Of a stretch of 64,000 nt of DNA, positions 12,901 to 23,300 are shown in pieces. How positions within the stretch are numbered: the stretch's first letter is position 1; every line of letters begins with the position of its first letter. The notes beneath the pieces were generated by a model, which saw nothing but the letters and a program-made list of their open reading frames with translations, was not told the origin of the DNA and searched no databases. The stretch covers positions 25,755,851 through 25,819,850 of the forward strand of contig NC_079877.1 of the NCBI RefSeq assembly GCF_029227915.1. Direction: 5' to 3'. The stretch comes from Hydractinia symbiolongicarpus (taxonomy: Eukaryota; Cnidaria; Hydrozoa; Anthoathecata; Hydractiniidae). The position numbers were made by a program, and so were the translations under genes.

Positions 12901-13484
12901 CGGTAAACGGTGTGACCCTTCCCCTTGGCCATGTGTTGATAAAAAAGTCAAACATCTTTTGTCAAAGCCCCTAAAGTTGTCAAAGGAATTATTTTGTCAA
13001 ACAGATGAGTTGTGGTGTGATGTAATGTTTTGATTTAGCTTTGAGAAAAAAGGATATGCTTCTGCGCAGCATTTGCACAAGCATAAATATAAACAACATG
13101 GACTTTAATGATAAACAAAGATATTATAAGTTAAAAAAAGACTGACACTGCAATTGGTAAAGTCTGCTCCTAAAAATAAAAGATAATTTTTGAGAAAAAA
13201 AAAACAATGACCATGCATTTTCAATCCTGTATTTCAAAATATATATATATATATATATAAAAAACTAGGATGTATGTACATATAACTTTGTAAACATTAG
13301 CAACTTATTTACGTATTTAGCTAGCTACAGTTATCAAGAAAAAAAAATATGAGGGAAACGATCTATAATCATATGTGCTGCACTTGTTATAAAAGTTCAA
13401 AAGTAAAAGTAATCTTACCCAGAAAACAAAATTGAAAATAAGGAAGCATCCCTTCATACATGATACTAATGGTTGTGAACCCAT
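3969..13484 (-). CDS. CD63-like tetraspanin (7 exons, 248 aa)
   Basis: Exons in coding order: 13419-13484, 8314-8505, 7191-7265, 6027-6095, 5588-5782, 4670-4753, 3969-4034. All introns are GT-AG and every junction is in phase 0. The start ATG is 13484-13482 and the TAA stop is 3971-3969. Predicted membrane spans lie at about residues 12-36, 55-77, 87-105 and 208-230. The large extracellular loop has the family CCG motif (C146-C147-G148), a second CC pair (172-173), PDC (C181) and the final GC (C201), so six loop cysteines. NSS and NST glycosylation sequons occur at 157 and 162. The sequences GYAFRNK after TM3 and SSYEQM at the C-terminus resemble CD63, whose C-terminal GYEVM is a lysosomal sorting signal; YEQM fits YxxΦ. 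Such proteins organise membrane microdomains in late endosomes and exosomes. Exon assembly is read directly from the sequence; the CD63 assignment is by remembered family features. Confidence 0.93.
7730..7863 (-). mobile_element. Mini-Helitron-like element, best-preserved copy
   Basis: Read on the minus strand it begins TCTATATTATAATACCC and ends CTAACGACTAG. A hairpin (CCCATGGA-TTTT-TCCACGGG) lies about 7 bases before the terminal GACTAG. The base before the 5' TC is A and the base after the 3' CTAG is T. TC start, 3' hairpin, CTAG end and insertion between A and T are the textbook structural signature of Helitrons. It is 134 bp with no coding capacity and sits in tetraspanin intron 3, between exons 3 and 2 on the map. 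Confidence 0.7.
9753..11132 (-). mobile_element. piggyBac-like element remnant with TTAA target sites
   Basis: TTAA tetranucleotides stand at both edges (9749-9752 and 11133-11136). The ends are CCCTTCCCACCCC on the left and, read inward from the right, CCCTTCACGTCCCG, so the first six bases are inverted repeats of each other. TTAA duplication plus CCCTT termini is characteristic of piggyBac-type transposons. At 1380 bp it is too short for a full transposase and holds only one acidic frame. A perfect 18-bp palindrome (TCCCGGACTAGTCCGGGA) lies at 11099-11116, just inside the right end. Confidence 0.65.
10452..10958 (-). pseudogene. Acidic N-terminal fragment of a transposase-like protein
   Basis: The frame runs 168 codons; the likely initiator is the methionine at 10883-10881 (MTTGFSACC...). 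The protein is rich in serine, aspartate and glutamate with a cluster SEDDDFLGF, then a basic KKARKE stretch and WNMGQWKSGNKK. Acidic, disordered N-termini precede the catalytic domain of piggyBac-type transposases, and the frame lies inside a TTAA-flanked element. No DDD catalytic part follows, so the element cannot move by itself. Family identity rests on context more than on the residues. Confidence 0.45.
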
Positions 13485-14322
13485 CACTAATCACAGATAA
13501 ATTGAAAAACAGCAAAACTGCTTGAGGCAACTTGATTGTAATGGTTCACCACTTCACCACTCAACACCAACAGTCAGCATTTGTGAACTTGTGACCGGAT
13601 TGCCTTGAGGACGTCACAACGAATAAATCCAGTGAAGCCTCCTGGTCTGCAAAATGTTCAACCATCCGCGAGTGGAATATGACAAACAAAAAACACAAGA
13701 GGAACGGAGATAGAAAAACGGGCAAGATAGGAGGGAAGTTAACCTCCCAACCGAACAAGTGTATCAGGCTAACCCACATAACATAACAAGAGTCTGATTT
13801 ACTGATAATACAGCTGCGTTGAATCGATGCATAAATAACACAAAAAACAATGAAATCTACGAGTCTAATCGCTAAAGAAAAAAGCAGCATGTCGTAAACG
13901 GATTTAGCCTGATTTACTTAGGCGCCGTAGATTACTGGTTATAGCTCTCGTACTCTGTGCGGGAGACTGGGGTTCGATTCCTCTTGACGATTTAATATGG
14001 GCGAGTAAATTTTACCATAGCTTCGGGTCGTTGGATGTTGCCGGGAGTTGTCCAGTAGAGCATGGGCCTTAATTGGAGCTGAATCATAGCTCAAAATGAG
14101 CATTAAATACTCAGGTCTCTCCATCTAAGCCATGGCCCCTCCTGGAAATAATAGACAGGGTACATCCCTCGATATTTGTAAGGCTAGCCATGTAAAATAT
14201 GCACATCTATCTATCTTTAGCTTTTCTCTGTTCCGTCCGATTTGTCTAATTTCAGGACCGGAATGTACTTCTTTGTGGCCTTTTACATAAAGTAACGTTT
14301 CACGGAAGTGGAACAAATCAAC
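13485..14322. promoter_or_regulatory. Shared divergent 5' region of tetraspanin and MED12
   Basis: The start codons of the minus-strand tetraspanin and plus-strand MED12 are 838 bp apart, so both promoters and 5' UTRs must lie here or spill into exon 1. No TATA box in a convincing position was recognised. A tRNA-derived SINE fills 13921-14213 and ends about 110 bp before the MED12 ATG. The MED12 start context (ATCAACATGG) has a purine at -3 and G at +4. Confidence 0.55.
13921..14213 (+). mobile_element. tRNA-derived SINE
   Basis: The head contains an A-box-like TGGTTATAGCTC at 13936 and a perfect B box GGTTCGATTCC at 13971-13981, spaced as in a tRNA gene. About 70 bp of tRNA-like sequence is followed by a 200-bp body ending in short CTAT repeats. 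The segment from 'cctcctggaaataatagac' to 'gccatgtaaaatat' matches the 3' part of the SINE at 55905-56107, despite dissimilar heads. Confidence 0.7.
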
Positions 14323-17300
14323 ATGGCTGCAACAGTTGTTGATATCTACTCAAGACCCCTGAAAAAGTCACGCTTAGGTGTTCCTGATATTTATCCCCAG
14401 CGTTACAAACAGGAAGAGGTATTACTTCGAATTTGCACATTAGATATTTTGACAAATGTTTGCAAGATCTGTATCTAGCCTTTTCTTAAAATACCTGTGT
14501 TTGATTCTTTATTTTTGAAAATATATTTATTTTATCTTACTGCCTTACTGGAAGTTCCTGAAAATTCCTGACATTTTGACAAATTATACACAACAATGTT
14601 GTAATAAAAAAGTTTACAGGTCTCCAGGGTTTCTTCTGGAATATAAGGGACCTTTGAAAAAATTTTCTGGGCTCCGTTAGCGGGATATCGCTGCGCTGCT
14701 AAAGGGAGGGAGGGGGTCTGAAGTTTGAAAAAAAAATCCGCTAAGGATTGAGAAATTTCAAAAATTTGTTCGTGACCTGAAAATTCTTCGTCGTTAGCGA
14801 GCATAATTCCTCTTGTCATCAATTCCGATAACTTTTATCTATGAAACACACCCCTGAACCTTCCAAGATTTATCCGAATGTGTGTATTTCACAAACGGAA
14901 ATCCGCTAAAAGAGAGGGGGGAGGGGGTCCGAATCTTAGCGGTGATATCCCGCTAACGGGTCCTGAAAAGAATTTTCAAAGGCCCCTAATAGCTAATACA
15001 AAATTTTGATCTGTTAAAAAACGCATTTGTTTTTGCAAGTGAAAACAGCCTAAACATTGCACAAAAAGTTTTCAAAAAAACATTACAAAGAGAAAGCCTA
15101 AATTTCCTTGCCAAATTTTCCCATTATTTTTTCTTTAGTAATCTAATGAGATTAGTAAAGAGAAAGAGAGATTGCTGCTGTTCTGCCCAATCTTTAGGAT
15201 GCTGCCCAATCTTTGGACATAAAATTACCCAGTCTTAGACTGGGCAGGGCGTCACAAGATTGGACAAAAGACCATGTTAGGCCCATCTTTGAAAACCTGT
15301 GAACTCATTTTAAACAATGGAGATTTTAACTGTAACAGAATATGCTTCCAAAATAAAGGAATTATGCTCCACTCTTTTCCTAAAACAACATATTACAGAG
15401 CCAAATCGTGTTACAGAAAATAGTAGCACTCTTATTGACTTGATTCTTTCTAACAGTCTTTGTATTTCTTAAACTGGTGTCATGGATTTAGGCATCAGTG
15501 ATCACAATTTAGTTTATGTGGTCAAATAATTTAAAAGGCCAAAATTTGAACCTAAAACTATTAAGGTTTGTAGCCACAAGAACCTTGATTGAAGACGCTT
15601 TTCTAAAGGACCTCATGAATTTAGACTGGTCATATTTTAATAATTATGATGACCTTGATGAAGCATGTGATAAACTGAATAAAAATGTTAAAACAGTGCC
15701 TGACAAACATGCCTCTTTCAAAACACATAGATTTTCCGGCCGTGTTGAGGCATGGGTCACTGATAAATTATTAATAGCCATCAAAAAAGAGACTTCTTAA
15801 AACAGAAAGCGTCAAAAACAAAATCCATCAAAGCTTTCAAACAAAGAAGGCACCAGGTAATAGGTCTCAAAAATCAACATCAACATCAAAAACGAGTACT
15901 ACAGTACTGTGAAAAGGTTTGTTGTGTTCGTGTAATGAGCGTGGTGCACACGAACCACGATAAAATCGTGTTCTTTATGTGTATAACAAATATTCAAACA
16001 GTCTATCGTGGCCACCACGCTAATATTATTATCTCCACGAAGGATCGTGTGTCCCAGGATTAATTTCGCAAGCTCCACGATTTTTATAGCCAGTATAATT
16101 TTTTTTTCTTTTTAAAAAAGTCTTTGATTAAAGTTAATTTGTTTCTTTTAGGTTTTATCAAGTTAAAAAACCATATTCGTAGTTTTTGCTTGGTGTATAC
16201 TTTTTTGTCATGGACGCGATTGTATTTTTACGAATTATCATTTGTCCAGAAAAGTTAAATTTGTCTGCGGCGATAGAAATATTGCATTTTAAAAGTTTAT
16301 AAACGAAAAGCGGCGATAGAAATGTTTTTTTAGATCGCATTTTAAAAGTTTATAATCGAAAAGCGGCGAAAGAAATGTTTTTTTAGATCGCATTTTAAAA
16401 GTTGATAAACGAAAAGTGGCAATAGAAATGGTTTTTTAAATCGCATTTTAAAAGTTTAAAAACGAATAGCGGCAATAGAAATGTTTTTTTAGATCGCATT
16501 TTAAAGGTTTAAAAACGAATAGTGGCGAAAGAAATGTTTTTTTAGATCGCATTTTAAAAGTTGATAAACGAAAAGTGGCAATAGAAATGGTTTTTTAAAT
16601 CGCATTTTAAAAGTTTAAAAACGAATAGCGGCAATAGAAATGTTTTTTTAGATCGCATTTTAAAGGTTTAAAAACGAATAGTGGCGATAGAAATGCTCTT
16701 TTAGATCGCATTTTAAAAGTTTATAAACGAAAAGCGGCGATAGAAATGTTTTTTTAAGATCGCATTTCAGGCCTTGTCAGGAATGGCGTGCGATCACACG
16801 CGCCCACGCCCACACACGCCATGTTTGAATGTTCCTGTGCGATCTTCGCACGCCAAAAAAACACTAAATACCTCAGGCGTGCGCTAATCGCACACCAAAT
16901 TAAATAATGTTCTGTTCAATGAAAGCCTACGGAAATAATAAAAAGTGCCGATCGCGAGTAAAGCTACACATCTTTGAGATTACGAGTACAAATAAATGTG
17001 AGTAAAATAATTCAGAGTGAGAGTACAATGCGAGTGCAAGTAAAATAAATAAGAGTAATCAATAATTAAACTACTCGCAAGTAAATCTTTAAAAATCATG
17101 TTACTCGCGAGTTATATTAAAGAAAAACAAAGACATTAATTTTAATTCACCATTTAATTTTTTTAATTTAGTTGCTCTTTTGAAATTAATAAATAAATTT
17201 TAAAGTGCAACTTTTCCATATCTAATTACAGTTATGGTGATCAATTGCCACATGCAGACTTTGCTTTCTGAATATTTTTCAACAAACATTGCTTTACAAC

Positions 17301-20300
17301 TCAGACAACAATCTGTATAGTTTTAAAACATCGCCATAGAAACAGGACGTCACGTTTAGGGGGAATGTTTTAAGATTGAAGCAACAATAATAACGTGAGG
17401 GATTTTTTTATAAAAAAACAGTTTAATGTTCAATGATATATTTTTTTTGAAAAATATAAAAATAAAAAATATTTACCTCTAAAAAAATATTTACAAAAAA
17501 GTTGTTAACTGAAAGAGTTTTATGACTGTAACTTGCATGTTTTATAATTTTTCTTCGTTCTGTTGCTACGTCAGTTTCGTCGCAACAAATTACCTGCTTT
17601 TCAAAACATGGCAAAATTAGTGTTGCTGTATGCGAGTTCTATGATTATTCAAAAAAAAAATGGAACAAAAATGAGCAAACGCCATTGAAAATTATGCCGT
17701 GCGAACAACGCACGCCTCAAAATTATTAAGAAGTATCATGACGTGCGAAGCTTGCACGCCAGCATTTTTCTTCCTGACGAGGCCTGCATTTTAAAAGTTT
17801 ATAAACGAAAAGTGGCGAGAAAAATGTTTTTAAGATCACATTTTAAAAGTTTCTAAACGAAAAGCGGCGATAGAAATGTTTTTTACATCACATTTTGATT
17901 TACGAACGATTAAAATCTATTATGTAGCTAGCTTTATGACAACGAATTAAAACAACAAGTGTAAATTTAATTTTTTGCTGTTGGTTTTTGTTTTAATTTA
18001 TGATCTAATACGGTTTTACAATAGAAGTTATCTATAGTGGAAGTTTAATTTTTGTTCGTGTAGTACACGAAACATGATCGTGAGGTCCACAATGTCAAAA
18101 AAATATGCATCTTGGGCTATCGTGGTTCATGCGTAACATGAAATAAACACGAACCATGATGTTAACAAACCTTTTCACAGTACTGTATAAAGACGTTTTG
18201 CAGGACTTTCTAAAATGGCCAAAACAACTATGGAAAACCCTAAAAAAATGGTTCCTGATAAGTCAGGCAATACTCCCCCAATAAACGAGTAGTCCAAAAT
18301 GATGGTACAGAAACATCTCACCCAAAAGAAATTTCAAACACATTCAATTTATTTTTTGTCAGTGCTGGTGCCAAACTAGCCTCAAAAATCTTTTTAGCAC
18401 TACTAATGTTAACCACCTGTTAGCAGACACGAATTTCTGTGGGCTCTTATTGAGACCAAAAGTGTCGAAATAATAATTATTTTACCAACACTTAATAAAG
18501 CTACAGACTTGGATGGAATTGGTTCACGACTGCTAAAAGCAGGTTCGTTAGTTTTAAGTATTTGTTTATCAAGTCTTTTCAACAAATCTTTACTTACTGG
18601 TTATGTACCTAAATATTGGAAGACTAAAAGGGTCTCGCCTATTTTTAATAGTGGCAATAAAACAGATCCTAGTAATTATCGGCCTATTTCCATTCTGCCA
18701 ATTCCTATGAATTTTTTTAAAAAGTTAGTGCATGAGCAAAGTCTGGATTTTGAAAACTCTTTTCCACAGAAACTGCAGTAGTCTATTCTTACTAAGTTCG
18801 ACCAACAAAACTTTGTTTGTGCTGTGCTCATTGACTTTAAAAAAGCTGATCATAAAATTTTGTTAAAAAAGCTATGGTGTTTTGGCATCAGAGATGCTGC
18901 CTTTGACTGGTTCAAGTCCTACTTAACGGGCCAAATGCAGCTGACTCTTGTAAATGACACAAGATCAGATCTGCTTCATGAAGATGCTTTTGGGGTGCCA
19001 CAGGGATCTGTGTTGGGCCCCCTGCTTTTTTCTTTTGTATATTGATGACTTAAACTCTGTCGGCAATTCAAACTACTACCATCTATATGTAGATGATACA
19101 ATAATTATTTTATCCCATAAAAACTTGGATACCCTTGTCTTGCAGGTCGAGTTAGAACTTTCGCAAATCGACCTCTGGCTGAATAATAACAAAATCACTA
19201 TTAATACGGACAAAAATGAAACAATCTTTTTTGGCAAACACAGCTAGTTAAAATAATTTGAGAACAAAACTATCAACTATATGGATATTCCTTTGAAGAG
19301 GAGCGAAAAAGTTAAATATCTCGGGGTAACATTTGATCAAAGAAAGAAATGGGAAGAGCACATTAATGACATAAATAGTTAAACATTCTAAATTTAGAAC
19401 CATTGCATCTTGTTTAACGCCTCACACAAAAAACCTTTTAATTAATGTACTTGTCATGCCAAATTCAACTACTGCTCCTCAGCATGAGCTTGTGCCACCC
19501 AAGGTAGATTGGGAAAACTAGAAAAATGATTAAAATGTGTCTGTACCTATCTTGGGAAAGAGATTGAATATTCACTGAATAATTTACTCATCAAAATTGA
19601 TGCCATATTAGTTTTCAAAGCCATGAATCACATTGCTCCTGATTATAGGCGTTCCAAATTCCTTTTGGCAAATAAATGCCACAATCATCAAACAAGAGGA
19701 GCTTCAAAAAACAGGTTCCCAGTGAAAACAATCCACTAACTTTAGCTTTTTGTGATTTTCTGGCCCAGCCGCTTTAAATATTTATTATTAAAATTATTAT
19801 GTTTTTCGTCAAAATGTGGTAGCAAATTTTAAGTGTCACTCGGCGGCATTAATTTAATTATCTAGTTTCTAGGACTTTTGGCACTGGAACTGGCTTTTAG
19901 GGAAAATTAGTGAAAAACACCCTTTTTAATCATGGAATATCAGTTAATTTGGTTTGCAAATTTGGGTGGCAACCCTGCTTGGGTTGTAAAGGATTAACAC
20001 GTTTTGCATCTAACATTTTAGGATGATCTTTGTGAGTCGAATGTCAAGCAAGGCTATGTAAACAAGTTGGCTGTTCAGAATGAGGTACTCATATTTTATT
20101 ATCTTTTTAATTAGTTTTCAATCAAGTTATAGGCCCTTACAACAGTGCATGTAGCACTCAGACTTTCACATTAATATTTTAAAAGAGAGTATTGCATTTT
20201 GCAGATGGGGGTGATTTTTTGTAAATTTTACAAACTGCTGCCATGCATGTATAAGTGTTGTAAGATATTGTTTTAGTTATAAAATTTTTTATCATGTATG

Positions 20301-23300
20301 TTCGTTACCAGGTGGTTACTAAGGTGTAAAGATTTTTAAAAAATTCCAAAATATAATTAACTTTTTGTCCTCTATAACATACAAAAATATCATTTTAAAT
20401 GCAGGAATCCCTTTACGACATTCAAATTTATAAAAAAAATTGTAAAATGGCCTATTATAGCCATGTGTGTTATCATTTCTAATCTCAATGAATTCATCAA
20501 ATTAGTTTTAAAGCTGAAATCTGTTTGTATTAAGACTTTCTACAAGTATACCTTGTTTTATCACCTAAGGAAAAGAAGTTTCAGGCTTGCCTGCAATCAC
20601 TTTTTGTCTCCCTCTGTGTTTCACTAGACCAAGAAAGCCCAGTGTTAGTAGGGTTAAAAGACAAGTTAAAATATTCAAGGCACTATTTGTGGTAAAAATA
20701 CAGTACAGTGATCTGAATCTGCCGTATAAACGCTTTTTAGATTTGTTTTAAAATCTTCCACTTCGTAACATTAAGTTAAAAACAATAAAATAAATAACAA
20801 TCAATTTCAGAAAGTTTCATGTTCGTTTCATAAAATGATTTGTAACTGATTTTTAAAAATGATGATGGGACCCCAATCATCATTTCCATTTGTATAGAGT
20901 GTGAAACAATGGTAGAGACAGTCCCTGGTATCAAACCTTTCCTTAGCTCTGGCAGTTGTTTGTCTTTTGTTATAAATAAATGGGTTTTTATGAGTTTCGC
21001 ATATTAAAAACAATGATTTTGTAAAGAAATACTAATAATTTTTTTTAACTTTTAGTGATTTTAGAGAATAATAAAACTCTTTTGCGAAGTACCATATACT
21101 ACATTGTGCAAGAGGCTATTTTTATTGTAATACTTTGGAACGACTTTAAGAAATAAATCTGAAATAAATTTGACATAGATTGCTGAAACAAATTGTGTTC
21201 CCAATCGCAAAATTAACAATGTTATTGCTTAAAACTATTTTTTGACATTCTTTTCGGACTTTTGACTGTTATTACAAAAATATACAAAAGGTTTGTGCGA
21301 TTGAATAACGACTCTTTTACTTTTCTACAACCCTGTTTTGATACATTTCAAATAAGTTACTTCAACTTTTTAGCTGATTACAATCCTATTTTTATAATCG
21401 TCCAAGGGTTGATATTTAAGCTTCTTATAATCCTATATTAATAGTTTTCAAAAAAATTACGACTACATTCATCAAGCTTTCTACAATCCTTTTTTTATAA
21501 CTTGGAAAAGTATGGCCATATTTTAGCTGTTTCTTTGATAGTTTTTAAATCAATGTGGCAACATTTTAGTTTTTTGCAATCCTGTTTTGATAGTTTTTAG
21601 CAGTTCACGATCCTGTAGGACAGTTTTTAAATAGACTGTGTCTTTATGTTTTAAGGCGCAAACCTAATAACTTCTTCTTGCAAAATAGATTACTAAGAGT
21701 AATCTTGCAACTTATTGCAATTTAAATAATGGATCGGGCTAAGCTATTATCTATCAATGTATTATTTTGAAAAACAAAGGCTACTACAATGTTGTTGTTC
21801 TATTTAACCACTCATGCAAGTTTTGCATCTGTGGTAGATTACATTTAGACTGTACTGTAGTAAAAAATAGAAATTTAAGGTGTTGTGCACAAATTGGATT
21901 TATGCTTGAAGTCGTTTTATGTATTTAATTAAGTAACCCATAGAATTTACATCCATTGTGACAACCATGAGAATATTTTTATGTGTATATCTGTACTTGC
22001 ATACACCTGTACGTTGTATATACTTGACATTTTTTATTATTTTATAAAGTTCTTGACATTTCGAAACACTCAACTGACACAACGACAACATGTAAGTAAT
22101 TTTTTTTGTAGGTTTATGCATTACAAATGTTGCACTAACTGCACACGCACATTTAACTGCACATTTGACTATCTTGACACAAAGATGTTTTACTGTAAAG
22201 TTGATCTAACGCTGAACTGGAATAACTAGTATATTTTAGTAAATAAAAGTGTACTTGTTTTTAAAAATCATAAAGTTTGTAGTTATCATAGTTGATTATG
22301 GAGTGTGTTTTTATACATTTTACCATTTTTTACTCTTATATAGTATGGCTCAGCAAGAGAAGTGTCACCAATGGCACAACTTTCCAAAGTAAGTCAGTTT
22401 TCTTTTATTATTGGATTGTTATCCTCCAAGTAAAAAGTTATTCACCAAATTCAATAAAATAGGATTAACATATTTTTGTTAACAACAACAACAAAAATAA
22501 AAGTTGAGAAAGGTTTTATGATTTTTTAGCTAATTTGCCTCTTGATCCTGTGTTTTTGCTGAACCTGTGTTTTCGCATGTTGATTAAAAAGACTAGCATT
22601 ATCACTGGTCATCTTTTAATTCTAACAAGATTAAAAATTCTAACTTGCTTCTGCAAGAGTCTCAGAGTTTCATAAACTTTTTTTTTCTCTGACGCTCACA
22701 ATAAAAATGGCAGGTAAAAATTAGCTCAAACGCTTAAAAATTAAAAAAATAAATTTTTCAGCATTAAAAAAAACTTCAAGAGTAAGCATACCTAAATAAT
22801 TTTATTTTACATGAAAATAACGAAGCAAGTAATTACCAGGCCCATAATAAATGAGATAAAAAATTAACTCAAATATCGAATTTGGATTTCAAAGTGTGTA
22901 GTAGTTTTAGCAAATCAACAAATTTCAAATTTTAAGATGTTATTTAATTAACGCGAATTCTCAAAAAGGTAGACACTTTTTTACAGGTTCAAACTGAGAG
23001 AAAAAATAAAGAAAGAAAGAAATGTCTCCCCCCCTTTTTTTGTCTTTCTGTCTATATAATGCTCAAAATAAGATTACTGAAATGGGTTATCTTTGATGGT
23101 GTTTTCACATGTCTGTTCTCTTTTTATTTTTATTGATTAATTGCTGACAACGCGCATGGAAAAACAACAATAAAAACTGCAAGTTTGGCGGATATGAGGG
23201 GTCTCGGAGGATATGTGTGTACTGTATCTAATTGTAACAGAGGTCAACAAAGACCACAACAAACTGTCTAAGACAGTTTCTCGTAAATGTAGTGTGGTCA

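Larger units (their letters stand above)
8506..13418 (-). other. Tetraspanin intron 1 (4.9 kb)
   Basis: This intron separates the 22-codon first exon, ending in a tryptophan codon, from the exon that continues TM1. Apart from the piggyBac-like element at 9753-11132 it holds AT-rich sequence. A plus-strand 113-codon frame at 8863-9204 has no recognisable domain and low-complexity composition. A short dinucleotide (AT)n run lies near 13241-13260. Confidence 0.7.
15902..18185. mobile_element. TA-flanked mariner/Tc1-like non-autonomous element
   Basis: Both ends are CAGTACTGTGAAAAGGTTTG in inverted orientation, flanked by TA (15900-15901 and 18186-18187). CAGTACTGTG-type ends and TA target sites fit Tc1/mariner elements. 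No transposase is seen. Subterminal sequence is rich in CGTGGT/ACCACG motifs repeated in both orientations. It interrupts the retrotransposon between the endonuclease and reverse-transcriptase parts, and itself hosts a 53-bp tandem array and a further insertion at 16768-17786. Confidence 0.75.
15310..19760 (+). mobile_element. Decayed non-LTR retrotransposon, interrupted
   Basis: Two blocks of one element surround a later insertion (15902-18185). The first (about 15310-15800) resembles the end of an AP-like endonuclease domain: EPNRVTENSSTLIDLILSNS and, after a stop codon, GVMDLGISDHNLVYVV, with the SDH motif. The second (18188-19760) is reverse transcriptase: DFKKADHKILLKKLW, FGVPQGSVLGPLL and the catalytic YVDD at about 19088. 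Frames change near 19025 and stop codons interrupt at about 18779, so it is dead. Motifs are of the Jockey/CR1 type. It lies in MED12 intron 1 in the sense direction. Confidence 0.85.

Noticed and set aside
22980-23040. Possible extra MED12 exon after 'ttttttacag'
   Set aside because: Exon 3 already joins in frame to the exon at 24280, which continues the known MED12 sequence; the candidate has no similarity.
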